A stretch of DNA of 55,281 nt. Source: Candidatus Hydrogenedentota bacterium. GTDB taxonomy: Bacteria > Hydrogenedentota > Hydrogenedentia > Hydrogenedentales > SLHB01. The stretch covers positions 1 to 55,281 of the forward strand of contig JAIBAQ010000018.1 of NCBI GenBank assembly GCA_019695095.1. The letters are read 5' to 3'. The position numbers and the translations under genes are program-made. Below, piece by piece: positions 1 to 7,312 of this stretch (position 1 is its first letter; every line of letters starts with the position of its first letter). The notes beneath the pieces were generated by a model, which saw only the letters and a list, made by a program, of their open reading frames with translations, did not search any database and had not been told where the DNA came from.

Positions 1-2
1 AG

Positions 3-32
3 TTGGCCCGTCAATCCTCAATGTGCTAAACT
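3..32 (+). promoter_or_regulatory. possible sigma70-type promoter of the tRNA-Pro gene
   Basis: A TTGGCC (3-8) and a TAAACT (27-32) are separated by 18 bases and lie 14 bases before the first base of the tRNA. The spacing and the -10 are reasonable for a housekeeping promoter, but the -35 is only a partial match, so this is a guess from position and sequence. Confidence 0.3.
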
Positions 33-1710
33 AACCATCCTCGTGTCGGGGCGTGGCGCAGCCCGGTAGCGCACCTGCTTTGGGAGCAGGGGGCCGCTGG
101 TTCAAATCCAGTCGCCCCGACCATTTATCAAATCCCTGTATCCCCCTAAAACCCGCGTATTTATTGGCCGATCTGCATGTGCGCCTGTTTTGTTCGCTGT
201 TCTGCTTTTGTGTAGCGGAATGGTCTGGAATTGCTTCGATTACACCACAATTGCCTGTGGTTAGTGTAATCGGTGGTGTAATCGAATTGGCTTGCGCAGC
301 CAGTGATTCTTGCCGCTTTTCAGGTGCGGGTAGGCCCGGCAATTTCGCCACCGCCGCCGCGCCGTCTAACACGGTAAGGTGCGTATAGACGCCCGCGGTT
401 AGCTTGGGGTCGCTGTGCCGCATTAGGCGTTGCGTCTGTTGGAGCGGTACGCCCGCTTGCGCAAGCATGGTTGCGTAGGTGTGGCGCAAGCAGTGAATGT
501 CCAATGTGCGCCCGTGCATATCGCGCTTGTGAATTCGCTTTTCCTTGTCGCGGGTTGCCAGTCCCGCCGCCACCAAGTCCAAGTCAAATGCCTTCTTCAT
601 AGAGCGCGGAAGGTCGAATATCGGCGTTGCTGGTGAAAGCGCCAGCGGAATAGGCTTGCCCGCTTCCTGTGCGCCCCGCTGTGCCGCTTTCAGCTTGTCG
701 GCAAGGTGTTCCCGTAATGCCGCAACAAGCTCTTTCCTTAGCGGAATCTGAGCGCCGCGCCGGGCTTTTTCATCCGCCGCGTGCAAGACGATAAGCGGCG
801 GATTCGCTTCGAGCCGCACTTGTCCAACTGTAATGCTCCGTAATTCGCCAAACCGCAACCCTGTAAACGCAAGTACGCGGTATACGGTTGCCCGCTCTTT
901 GCCTTTCGCCGCGTAAACGCCGCGGGTGCGCTCGGACAGTTCTGCCGGTTCTTTCCCACGGTTCCCGTTTTCGCGCCGGTCAAGCGGGCGCTTTTCCGCG
1001 GCGTCAATCAATGCCGCCAATTCTTCGAGCGTAAGAGCGCGCCGTTCCCGCCGCCGGTCCGCCTTTTCATTAGCCGCTCGAATACCAATAAGCGGGTTCT
1101 GTGTCAGTCGGTTTGTTTGCACGAGCCAGTTACAGAATGCCTTGCCCGAAGCAAGCCGCACGTTTAGCGCCCGCGCCCCGGTGTTTTCACTGCGAAGGTG
1201 TCCGATCCATTTCTCGAAGTCGGCCCGGTTCACATCCCTCAGAATGTTCCAGCCGCACCCGTCTTTCATGAAGCCCAGATAGCGCGCCCGCTCATCCGCG
1301 TGATTGCCGGTGACGCCCCGCGCCCTGAGCGCCGCAACGTAATCGTCAATGTGGTCCTGTAGCGGGCGCTTGCCATGTTCGATCATTACCCGTTCTTGTG
1401 GTGACACCGCCCCAATGCGTTGCCGCTCTGCTTCTCGTTCAAGGTCCGCAAGCACGGAGCGCGCCGCGTCCAGCGTCTTGCAGCCGGTGGGACGTTCCAC
1501 GAGCACCCCGTCCGGCCCGCGGAATTTCGCAAACCAGAATGCAGACTCATAAACGAGCCGCCATTCGCCGCCCTTTATCTGCTTTGCGGTTTGCCGCCGG
1601 GTCTTTCCCGCGGTATCGGTCCACACGGCAACCGCTCTATTCTTCGTTCTTTCGATTCGGGCACCGTCGGGTAACGGGCGCGTGAATCGTCGCCGGTAGA
1701 TACTGCCCAT
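31..1710 (-). CDS. tyrosine recombinase / phage-type integrase (tRNA-Pro specific)
   Basis: Site-specific recombinase (559 aa) that should integrate and excise the element at the tRNA-Pro 3' end. The catalytic domain is clear: Arg286 in TGLRFGEL, His406-x-x-Arg409 in HCLRH, His432 in LMRHSDPK and the nucleophile Tyr442 in AGVYTHL. The N-terminal half carries a SAM-like core-binding region (about 115-205). I chose the ATG at 1710, 4 bases after the upstream HTH gene's stop; the frame is open further upstream to 1845 but would overlap that gene. The reading frame runs through attL and ends antisense to the tRNA, so the last roughly 40 residues (SGRLDLNQRPPAPK and on) are tRNA-derived. The C-terminus would therefore differ in the excised circle. 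Confidence 0.93.
   Translation of the reverse strand: MGSIYRRRFTRPLPDGARIERTKNRAVAVWTDTAGKTRRQTAKQIKGGEWRLVYESAFWFAKFRGPDGVLVERPTGCKTLDAARSVLADLEREAERQRIGAVSPQERVMIEHGKRPLQDHIDDYVAALRARGVTGNHADERARYLGFMKDGCGWNILRDVNRADFEKWIGHLRSENTGARALNVRLASGKAFCNWLVQTNRLTQNPLIGIRAANEKADRRRERRALTLEELAALIDAAEKRPLDRRENGNRGKEPAELSERTRGVYAAKGKERATVYRVLAFTGLRFGELRSITVGQVRLEANPPLIVLHAADEKARRGAQIPLRKELVAALREHLADKLKAAQRGAQEAGKPIPLALSPATPIFDLPRSMKKAFDLDLVAAGLATRDKEKRIHKRDMHGRTLDIHCLRHTYATMLAQAGVPLQQTQRLMRHSDPKLTAGVYTHLTVLDGAAAVAKLPGLPAPEKRQESLAAQANSITPPITLTTGNCGVIEAIPDHSATQKQNSEQNRRTCRSANKYAGFRGIQGFDKWSGRLDLNQRPPAPKAGALPGCATPRHEDG
47..123 (+). tRNA. tRNA-Pro (anticodon UGG)
   Basis: The sequence folds as a complete 77-base tRNA. 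The acceptor stem is CGGGGCG/CGCCCCG, the D-arm is GCGC...GCGC, and the anticodon stem is CCTGC/GCAGG around the loop TTTGGGA, giving anticodon TGG (Pro). The T-arm is CTGG TTCAAAT CCAG, and ACCA at 120-123 means CCA is genomically encoded. Its 3' 45 bases (79-123) recur intact or decayed at 7274, 24141 and 26734, so the gene is the attachment site for integrative elements. The 3' end is preserved across the junction, so the gene should still be functional. Confidence 0.97.
79..140 (+). repeat. attachment site copy 1 (attL, inside tRNA-Pro)
   Basis: These 62 bases recur without a mismatch at 24141-24202. The first 45 bases are the anticodon-loop-to-CCA part of the tRNA. The last 17 belong to the integrase 3' region, which is also conserved at the second copy. 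Shorter or mutated copies lie at 7274-7312 (one mismatch) and 26734-26778 (four mismatches). An integrase gene directly abutting a tRNA 3' end is the usual layout of tRNA-targeted tyrosine-recombinase elements. Confidence 0.85.
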
Positions 1711-1714
1711 TGTC

Positions 1715-1924
1715 CTATTCGCCTTTCCTGCGGCATTCAATGCCGAAGAATTCCGCCAGGCGGTCCGCAATATCGAGCCGTAGTGATTGCGTGCCCCGCA
1801 CGAATCGCATGATAGACGCCCGCTGTACGCCGGTTGCAGTTTCAATCGCTCGGTGCGATACGCCCGATTCGACGATTGCCGCCCTGAGTGTCTCTGTAAT
1901 GCTCTGTACTCGTTTCTTTGTCAT
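1715..1924 (-). CDS. small XRE-type HTH regulator upstream of the integrase
   Basis: A 69-residue protein that is essentially one helix-turn-helix domain: TETLRAAIVESGVSHRAIE, then TGVQRASIMRFVRGTQSL as the recognition region, followed by RLDIADRLAEFFGIE, the usual end of Cro/C1-type HTH folds. It is the likely repressor or excision controller of the integrase, which starts 4 bases after its stop. I placed the start at the ATG at 1924; the frame is open to 2218, but the extra residues have no domain character and would cover the operator region. Two matched palindromes at 2037-2053 and 2085-2101 lie upstream and are its likely binding sites (inference). Confidence 0.8.
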   Translation of the reverse strand: MTKKRVQSITETLRAAIVESGVSHRAIETATGVQRASIMRFVRGTQSLRLDIADRLAEFFGIECRRKGE

Positions 1925-2036
1925 GTGATAATTATCTCCGCCGGGTGTTCCAGAGTCAACACTGTTCTGTAGCGGGTGCGCAAGGCGCGTGAGCGCCGCT
2001 GATTGCGCACCCGCCTTATGGTCCCTTATGGGATAT

Positions 2037-2053
2037 GTGCCACCTATTGGCAC
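2037..2053. promoter_or_regulatory. operator-like palindrome O1 (GTGCCA-N5-TGGCAC)
   Basis: Perfect 6+6 inverted repeat GTGCCA/TGGCAC with a 5-base spacer, 113 bases upstream of the HTH gene start. The same half-sites with the same spacer recur at 2085-2101, with centres 48 bp apart. An additional single half-site TGGCACCAGT lies between them at 2071-2080. Confidence 0.65.
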
Positions 2054-2084
2054 CGGTAAATGGCGCGGTTTGGCACCAGTGCTT

Positions 2085-2101
2085 GTGCCACGATATGGCA
2101 C
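2085..2101. promoter_or_regulatory. operator-like palindrome O2 (GTGCCA-N5-TGGCAC)
   Basis: Second identical 6-5-6 palindrome. The rest of the gene-free stretch 1925-2308 between the integrase/HTH pair and the replication operon shows no further gene. The 48-bp centre-to-centre spacing is close to 4.5 helical turns, compatible with cooperative binding of a dimeric regulator. Confidence 0.65.
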
Positions 2102-2308
2102 CAGTGCTACTTGATAATCAATTATCATTCTTGGTTTCATGTGTTGTTTGCTTTGTCGCGCTGTCGGCGGTCTGCTCTGTAGAGATTTGCACCCCCTATC
2201 CCGGTGTGTGCGAGACAAGACAATATCACCTTGAACCGGACGCGCATGAATTGCGCCGTGCCCTCTATCGAAGGTTCCAAGAAAAAAGGGGTTTCAGTCC
2301 AATGCAGA

Positions 2309-2686
2309 CTATTCATTCGGCACCCCTTGGACGCGGTATGCCGAAGGTCCACGGTTGAGGCCACCACGCCGCACCACTCGAAGCAGTCCGCTTGCTTCGA
2401 GCCGTTTGACGGACCGCGCAACCGTGCGAATGCCGACACCGGCGCGCCGGGCAATCGCAGTCTTACTTGTCCGCGCAATACCATCCCGGCGGGTATCTCG
2501 GTATAGCACGAGCCACACCGCGGCGTCTGTACGTTCCACTGTAGCAAGCGCGAAGTCAACAAACGTATTCAGCACCGCGAAGCGGTTCCCGGTGTGGCGT
2601 ATTGCCTTCGAGTTGCTCTTCGGTGGCGGGTTTGCTTCGAGCGGTTCCAGCACGTCCGCCCCTTCGAGAATTGGCGCGCCCTTCAT
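2309..2686 (-). CDS. winged-helix protein, last gene of the replication operon
   Basis: A 125-residue protein with a MarR/replication-initiator-like winged helix. Residues about 33-60 form the first helices (GNRFAVLNTFVDFALATV). SKTAIARRAGVGIRTVARSV (about 75-93) is the HTH, and LEASGLLRVVRRGGLNRGPS resembles the wing. This pattern occurs in phage and plasmid replication or control proteins. It overlaps the ATPase gene by ATGA (2683-2686), indicating translational coupling. Its role, loading the helicase or regulating the operon, cannot be decided from sequence. Confidence 0.7.
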   Translation of the reverse strand: MKGAPILEGADVLEPLEANPPPKSNSKAIRHTGNRFAVLNTFVDFALATVERTDAAVWLVLYRDTRRDGIARTSKTAIARRAGVGIRTVARSVKRLEASGLLRVVRRGGLNRGPSAYRVQGVPNE

Positions 2687-3609
2687 GGTTCCGATTCCTC
2701 ATTTCCCGCCGGTGCCCACATGTTTCGCAGGGTCGATTGCAGCGCGGTCCGCTTCGCTTTCGTCTCCGGCATGGCGTCAATCGTGAGAGATTGACGCTTG
2801 CGGTCAAAGCGTAAGTGAAAGTCCCGCAATTCGCCGTGCCGGTCTTTAAGGTGCCGAAGTGTTACCCCGGCGTCATCGTGCCCGCCGTCCGGCGCAATGA
2901 TGTATGCAGAGTCCGCGCCGAATTCCAACTCGCTTGATTCGCGGAACGATGCAAGACTGAGCGCGTCCGCGTCATAGCTGCTTCGGCCTTGTCTGTCTTT
3001 CCCGCGTCCAACCGCCGAAATCACGAGCACCGCAACGCCCGCGTCCGCGAATTGCCGCAGGTAGTTCATGGTGGCGTCTACAGAGCCGCGCTTGTCCGCA
3101 TGGTCGCCGGGCGGCGCGATTCGCTGAATGTAATCAAGCACGAGCAGGTTAGCCCCGAATGCGTCCGCAGAAGCCGCGGCGTTTCCCAAGTCGAATGGGG
3201 GACGTACAAAGCAAAGCCGGTCCGCCAGCGCCGCCAGCGTGTTGATCGCCTGGTCGAGCCGGTCCGCGTGTTCGGGTCCGAAGCGCCGGTATCGGATCGT
3301 GGTAAGGTCGATTCCCGATAGCCGCGCCAATTGCCGGTCAAGCAGTGCCGCCGGGCGCATCTCGATATTGCACACGAGCGCACGCAACCCCGGCGTTAGC
3401 CGTAAACCGTCAATCACGAATTGCATGGCAAGCGCCGTCTTGCCCGCACCGGGCGCGCCGCCCAGCAACGTGACAAGGCCCGGCCCAATCTCGATTCGTT
3501 CCAGTTCGCCGCGGCCAACGGGGTAAAGCACCGGCGGTGCCCCGGTCAACACGTCATCGCGCCACAATTCGAGCGCGTCCAATGCCGTGCAGTAGTTCGC
3601 CGTGCTCAT
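2683..3609 (-). CDS. DnaB/RepA-like RecA-fold ATPase (putative replicative helicase)
   Basis: A 308-residue P-loop ATPase. Walker A is GGAPGAGKTA (about 50-59), Walker B is NLLVLDY (154-160) followed by IQRI, and VAVLVISAVGRGKDRQGRSSYD resembles the H3/arginine-finger region of DnaB-C/RepA hexameric helicases. It lacks a DnaB N-terminal domain, like short plasmid and satellite helicases. The ATG at 3609 overlaps the primase stop as ATGA; an alternative start eight codons upstream lies inside the primase gene. Coupled to a primase, it most likely unwinds DNA at the element's own origin (inference). Confidence 0.8.
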   Translation of the reverse strand: MSTANYCTALDALELWRDDVLTGAPPVLYPVGRGELERIEIGPGLVTLLGGAPGAGKTALAMQFVIDGLRLTPGLRALVCNIEMRPAALLDRQLARLSGIDLTTIRYRRFGPEHADRLDQAINTLAALADRLCFVRPPFDLGNAAASADAFGANLLVLDYIQRIAPPGDHADKRGSVDATMNYLRQFADAGVAVLVISAVGRGKDRQGRSSYDADALSLASFRESSELEFGADSAYIIAPDGGHDDAGVTLRHLKDRHGELRDFHLRFDRKRQSLTIDAMPETKAKRTALQSTLRNMWAPAGNEESEP

Positions 3610-4577
3610 GCCGCACCCCCATTCAAACCGCATTCGATTTGGCGGCGCACTTCGGTGGGTGTCATCCCCGAATCAAGCGCGCTTTCCGTGAGCAGTGCGT
3701 GTGCCAGCGCCACCGGGCAATTGAATTCCCGCAGGTTTGCCGCGGCGCTATACAGCCGGATATGCCGCTCGCCATTCGCCGCGCCGTCCCGAATGAATTC
3801 AAGGGTTGCCCGGTTCAATCTTTGTGCGCCGTCCGGCGTGTTCCGGCGTTGCTTGGTCCGCTCTGAATTGGCGGATACCTGATTGCGTGCCGCTTCCCAT
3901 TCACCGGCCAGCGCAAACGAGAATGTGCCCGCGTCCGGCGCGGGCATCTCGAAGGGTTCCGGCAACCGCGCCATATCGAGCACCGCCGAAGCAGACAGCG
4001 CAAGCACCGCGTCTGCGTCTATGTGGCGCTTGTGCAGTCCCGTCCGCGGGTGTAGTGAATTCGGTGCGCGAAAGGCCCGCACCCGGTCATAGACGGCGCT
4101 GTCAATCACCACGCCCGCGGAATCCGCAATTGCTTCGCACATGCGGCGCGCCACCGTGTGAAAGTCCGTGCCGGGTTCCGGCGTCCAGAGCGCCGAAGGT
4201 ATGCCCACATGAAAGCCCTTTGCCCCGCTGAAAAACACGAGCAGGGATTCCGGCGTCATGCCATAGTGCCCGGTCAATCGCACCACAAGCCGCCGGGTGT
4301 CATCCAGCGCCCGCGGTAAATCGCTGTCGCGGTCAATGTCGAACCAAAGCCATGCCGTCCAGCACGTCCCGCTGTAGCCCTTGGTGGTGCCGGTGCGGCG
4401 CAATTGTTCTGCGAATTCACCGCCGAATTGAAACGCGGATAGGTACGCTTCGCGGTGTATTTCTGCTCTTGGGTCGCATTGTGCGTAGCCGCCGAAAGCG
4501 GCGGCGTCAACCAAGCGCCGCTCGCCGCTGCACGGTCCGAGAATGCGAAACCCATAACGGTAGGTTTCGTTACTCAT
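3606..4577 (-). CDS. archaeo-eukaryotic-type primase (AEP superfamily)
   Basis: A 323-residue protein with the three AEP primase motifs in order: D80-I-D82 in WLWFDIDRDSD (motif I, metal binding), S117-GAKGF-H123 (motif II, SxxxxxH) and Asp159 in GVVIDSAVYDR (motif III), followed by RAFRAPNSLHPRTG, typical of viral and plasmid PrimPol-like primases. It should make primers for the element's replication. The C-terminal third (about 240-323) may be a helical extension. It overlaps the preceding gene by 8 bp and the ATPase gene by 4 bp. Confidence 0.87.
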   Translation of the reverse strand: MSNETYRYGFRILGPCSGERRLVDAAAFGGYAQCDPRAEIHREAYLSAFQFGGEFAEQLRRTGTTKGYSGTCWTAWLWFDIDRDSDLPRALDDTRRLVVRLTGHYGMTPESLLVFFSGAKGFHVGIPSALWTPEPGTDFHTVARRMCEAIADSAGVVIDSAVYDRVRAFRAPNSLHPRTGLHKRHIDADAVLALSASAVLDMARLPEPFEMPAPDAGTFSFALAGEWEAARNQVSANSERTKQRRNTPDGAQRLNRATLEFIRDGAANGERHIRLYSAAANLREFNCPVALAHALLTESALDSGMTPTEVRRQIECGLNGGAA

Positions 4578-5124
4578 AGCGTGACACCGCTCTTGCCGGG
4601 TCCGGCGGTATCAGGTTTGCTTGAACAGGTGCCCCCGGCGCGCTGGTGTTGCCGTCTTGTACCGCCTGGGTGTCCTGCGGTGCGAAGGGGTCCACGTCCG
4701 GCGCATCGATCCCTAGCACTTCAAACGAGCGCACCCGGTTTCGTTCGGTGCCGTCATCGTCGCGCCGCAGTGCCAGCTTTACCGCGGTGCGCATGCCCTG
4801 CGGTAGCGGTCGCTCCAATTGCACGAGCGCCGAAACGCCCAACCGCGCCAAGTCGCGCTTTGCCATTGGCAAGGCATGCGGGGTGAGCCACACGTCATGC
4901 CAGATCATCCGCCCCGCGTATTCACCTTCGAGTACGCGGAATGTCAGCTTGTAGCCGGGTTTCCCGTTCTTCGATTCAAACAGTTCGCCCGATACGATTC
5001 GGCAAATGTAGGTGCCCGCGGGCAACGGCGCAAAGTCCTGAGCCGCTTCGGTTGTGTCCCAAGCGCGCTGTATGTCTTCGCGGTGCCCTTGCAGGATTTC
5101 GGTCAACGATTTTGGCGTGTTCAT
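4570..5124 (-). CDS. DUF669-like phage protein (probable ssDNA-binding protein)
   Basis: A 184-residue protein. Residues about 30-150 resemble DUF669 proteins of phage replication modules: LPAGTYICRIVSGELFESKN, then GYKLTFRVLEGEYAGRMIWHDVWLT and a late FEVLGID strand, consistent with an OB-like beta-rich fold. DUF669 genes usually lie beside phage primase/helicase or recombinase genes, as here. The last 35 residues are low-complexity and Pro/Ala/Gln-rich, like the acidic or flexible tails of SSBs. An ATGA overlap with the upstream gene marks coupling. Confidence 0.65.
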   Translation of the reverse strand: MNTPKSLTEILQGHREDIQRAWDTTEAAQDFAPLPAGTYICRIVSGELFESKNGKPGYKLTFRVLEGEYAGRMIWHDVWLTPHALPMAKRDLARLGVSALVQLERPLPQGMRTAVKLALRRDDDGTERNRVRSFEVLGIDAPDVDPFAPQDTQAVQDGNTSAPGAPVQANLIPPDPARAVSRYE

Positions 5125-5531
5125 ATCTGGGATTCCTTGCTGTCGGCTTTGGGGGCCGCGTCGGGGTGCGCTGGTTCTGGGAAGTCCCGCAGCCAGCGCG
5201 CCGCGGCGTCATGGTCTGCCAGCTCCCAGACGGCCATATGTGCCCCGTGTCGCTGTCGCCGGGTCGAAGGGGCAAACCCAATACGGCGGATAATCCCCGC
5301 CCGTGCCAGCGCATTGGGGACAGCCCCGAAGAGAACAGGGTCAATATCGGGCGGAAGGGATACCGCATCCCGTACCACGTCCGCCGTGGCTTGCCCGGTG
5401 AGCATCAAATGCCGAAGCAACGCCCGCCGCCCTCGCCGGATGTAGTATTCGCGGGTGACCGAAAGCAACTCGAATTCTTCGTGCTTCAGTCGTTCGCCTT
5501 CTGCCGCGTCTTGCCGTTCCATTGTTGTCAT
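5121..5531 (-). CDS. hypothetical protein of the replication operon
   Basis: A 136-residue protein with no family that I recognise. It is charged, with an N-terminal helical stretch (ERLKHEEFELLSVTREYYIRRGRRALLRHLML) and a middle part that could be a small winged helix (ATADVVRDAV, then ALARAGIIRRIGFAPSTRR). The start at 5531 is set by an ATGA overlap with the AlpA-like gene; an in-frame upstream extension to 5582 would overlap that gene heavily. It is co-transcribed and translationally coupled on both sides. Confidence 0.6.
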   Translation of the reverse strand: MTTMERQDAAEGERLKHEEFELLSVTREYYIRRGRRALLRHLMLTGQATADVVRDAVSLPPDIDPVLFGAVPNALARAGIIRRIGFAPSTRRQRHGAHMAVWELADHDAAARWLRDFPEPAHPDAAPKADSKESQI

Positions 5532-5752
5532 CGGGCACCGCCTTTCGGTACGCGCATCGGCGGGCACCCGTCGGCGAGCCATGCGTCAATGGCGGCGCGT
5601 TGCCACCGTACGAGCGCGCCAATGCGTATCGGCGCGGGCATGCGTCCGGCATCGGACATTCGGTAAATGTGGCGCGGGGAGCAGTCGAGCAGCGCGGCCA
5701 CGCCGCGCACGTCTAGGAGCCTGGGAGATGGGTCTGTCTGTTCGATTCGCAT
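5528..5752 (-). CDS. AlpA/excisionase-type MerR-like HTH protein
   Basis: A 74-residue single-domain DNA-binding protein: RLLDVRGVAALLDCSPRHIYRM is the winged HTH, followed by SDAGRMPAPIRIGALVRWQRAAIDAWLADG, the standard signature of AlpA and excisionase-family proteins (helix, wing with W, then a helix ending in W). It could be the recombination directionality factor or the activator of the operon it heads. I chose the ATG at 5752, preceded by GGAG at a 9-base spacing, over a TTG at 5767. The inverted repeat at 5773-5793 lies immediately upstream. Confidence 0.8.
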   Translation of the reverse strand: MRIEQTDPSPRLLDVRGVAALLDCSPRHIYRMSDAGRMPAPIRIGALVRWQRAAIDAWLADGCPPMRVPKGGAR

Positions 5753-5772
5753 CTGCTGATTCTCCAATCTGT

Positions 5773-5793
5773 CGGCAAGCCCTATGCTTGCCG
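5773..5793. promoter_or_regulatory. 21-bp inverted repeat before the replication operon (CGGCAAGC-N5-GCTTGCCG)
   Basis: A perfect 8-bp dyad with a 5-base centre, 20 bases upstream of the AlpA-like start. The core GCTTGC/GCAAGC recurs in the second dyad at 5863-5876. It could be an operator, an RNA hairpin in the leader, or an initiator-binding site. Confidence 0.6.
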
Positions 5794-5862
5794 TACACAG
5801 ATCATCGATGCGATTCAGACAGATAATTTCTCAAAGATTCTTCCGTTATGATTTATCCGAGT

Positions 5863-5876
5863 GCTTGCACAGCAAG
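5863..5876. promoter_or_regulatory. second dyad sharing the GCTTGC core
   Basis: GCTTGC-ACA-GCAAG, a 5-bp perfect stem with the same core as the 5773-5793 repeat, in the gene-free segment 5753-5964. There is no U-run after it on either strand, so it is not a standard terminator. Confidence 0.45.
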
Positions 5877-5964
5877 TGTCTCTAATGCCAGCTTTTGTAT
5901 GGTTTGGTCTCGCGTCACGGATAAATTGAAAGTACTTGACACGATACCAAAACGGCGAGCGTGC

Positions 5965-6738
5965 CTAGTGCTGTGCTTGCTTTTTCCTCTGTTGCTTTCT
6001 ACCCCAATCGATAGCCTTTCCAACAGTATCCTTTGATACCTTTATCGCTCCCCGGCTTTTGTCCGCGTTCAGAGTATCGACTATGTTGTCGTATGAATAT
6101 CCTTCCTTGCGAAGATTGACAATCTTCATGTAGAGACTGGCCTGTTCAGGGGAAAGCGGCTTTCTTCCCGGTTTGCGCTTCTTAGATGTAGGTGGTAGGG
6201 CTTCAGTAAGCGGGGTTCTTTTGCATAGTTCAAGATATTCTTCGAGCCGGTTTGCTACCACATTTCGGGCCTCCATATGCTCCGGACTCATGCCCTTATC
6301 ATGTATCACCCGCTGATCCCCTTCGACTTCAGCAATCTCCGCTTCGACTTCAGCAATCTCCGCTTCTCGATAGATGAGATGGCGCACCGCATTTTGAAAG
6401 CTCGAATTACCAAGTTCTTTCGCTATTGCGGCAGGGTGCGATTCTCGATAGCTGTTATGCCAAAAGTACATCTTATCGACTTCGTGCCGCTCCGTTTTCT
6501 TCAGTGCTGAGTCATATACATGTGCCTCAGTGAATATGCCGCAGGGTACCCCCGCTTTGGACGGCTTCTTCTCCCCGAAGTGTATCTCCTTCTCTACGAT
6601 CAATGGGACAGGCAACCCCAGTGATCTTGCCATTTCTTCGATTTGCCGTATGAGCGGGTCCAGCTTGTCGAATGGCTGCTCTTCTCTCATGCGTTTGGCA
6701 AGGCACTTCACGGAATGCAGGAATTCGGAATAAGACAT
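5965..6738 (-). CDS. hypothetical protein with C-terminal resolvase-like HTH and internal heptad duplication
   Basis: A 257-residue cargo protein of unknown role. The N-terminal two thirds are mainly helical. EIAEVEA is duplicated back to back, encoded by a near-perfect 21-base tandem repeat at about 6321-6362, and probably lengthens a coiled coil. The last 65 residues begin GRKPLSPEQ and continue through LRKEGYSYDNIVDTLNAD to VSKDTVGKAI, the pattern of a recombinase/Hin-type helix-turn-helix. I chose the ATG at 6738, preceded by AAAGGGG, over a TTG at 6789. It is separated from the replication operon by 212 bases. Confidence 0.6.
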   Translation of the reverse strand: MSYSEFLHSVKCLAKRMREEQPFDKLDPLIRQIEEMARSLGLPVPLIVEKEIHFGEKKPSKAGVPCGIFTEAHVYDSALKKTERHEVDKMYFWHNSYRESHPAAIAKELGNSSFQNAVRHLIYREAEIAEVEAEIAEVEGDQRVIHDKGMSPEHMEARNVVANRLEEYLELCKRTPLTEALPPTSKKRKPGRKPLSPEQASLYMKIVNLRKEGYSYDNIVDTLNADKSRGAIKVSKDTVGKAIDWGRKQQRKKQAQH

Positions 6739-7273
6739 GCATGCAAACCCCTTTAGTTTGCCCTTGAATGAAGCGGGGACAACGGCCAAGGTCGCCGCTT
6801 TCGGTTGCGCTACCTAGTCCCCGCTGAGAGACTATATCGGTACTGTTGTGGTCTGCAAGAACTAATGCAGCATGAATTGAGATTTGGCGATTCGCCGGTC
6901 ATCCATGAAGCATGTTTTCCATAGCAGACCGAGAACCAAGGAAACTCTAACCCTCGCCCTCGTGTTCCGCATTTGCGCGTCGGTCCATTGCATGGCTTTG
7001 GGAGAATCCGATCCCCCTACCCTCATGGTCCCGTTTCGGATGTATTGGTATCCGCATTCCCACCGCTGGGCGCGGGATACTCCCCAAGCATGTGTATCAG
7101 TGCGTTTCGTTCATCCGCAGTCAGACTGCGGAGCGCCGCCGCAAGCACTTCGAGCCGGTTTGATTCGACGTTTCCCGGTGCGTTGGTGTAATCTCCGGTG
7201 TAATCGCAGGAATTCGGTTGTGTAACGTCTTTCGGTTCAACTACTTGTGCGACTGTATCACCTGCTTTTGCTT
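6739..7273. other. right arm of the integrative element, no convincing gene
   Basis: The longest open frames (for example 7023-7292 on the minus strand) show no family I recognise. The one ending at 7292 simply begins inside the partial tRNA copy, so its first residues are an antisense tRNA artefact. This is probably the decayed right end of the element. Confidence 0.4.
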
Positions 7274-7312
7274 CAGGGGGCCGATGGTTCAAATCCAGTC
7301 GCCCCGACCATT
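7274..7312 (+). repeat. attachment site copy 2 (probable attR of the 141-7273 element)
   Basis: CAGGGGGCCG then A, then TGGTTCAAATCCAGTCGCCC and CGACCATT: this matches the tRNA-Pro 3' end (88-126) with one substitution. It has no upstream half of the tRNA and is therefore a target-derived duplicate. It lies in direct orientation with copy 1, which is the arrangement expected for the right boundary of an integrated element. Confidence 0.8.

Noticed and set aside
53-388. Plus-strand open frame over the tRNA and integrase 3' end
   Set aside because: It is the translation of the tRNA and the complement of the integrase; no ribosome site and no domain.
1711-1845. N-terminal extension of the integrase to 1845
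   Set aside because: It overlaps the HTH gene in another frame and adds no integrase-like residues; the ATG at 1710 sits 4 bases after the HTH stop.
5864-5876. Rho-independent terminator for the 5965-6738 gene
   Set aside because: The stem is only 5 bp and no T-run follows on the minus strand.
7023-7292. A gene across attachment copy 2
   Set aside because: It begins inside the partial tRNA, has no ribosome site and shows no family; low-complexity content.
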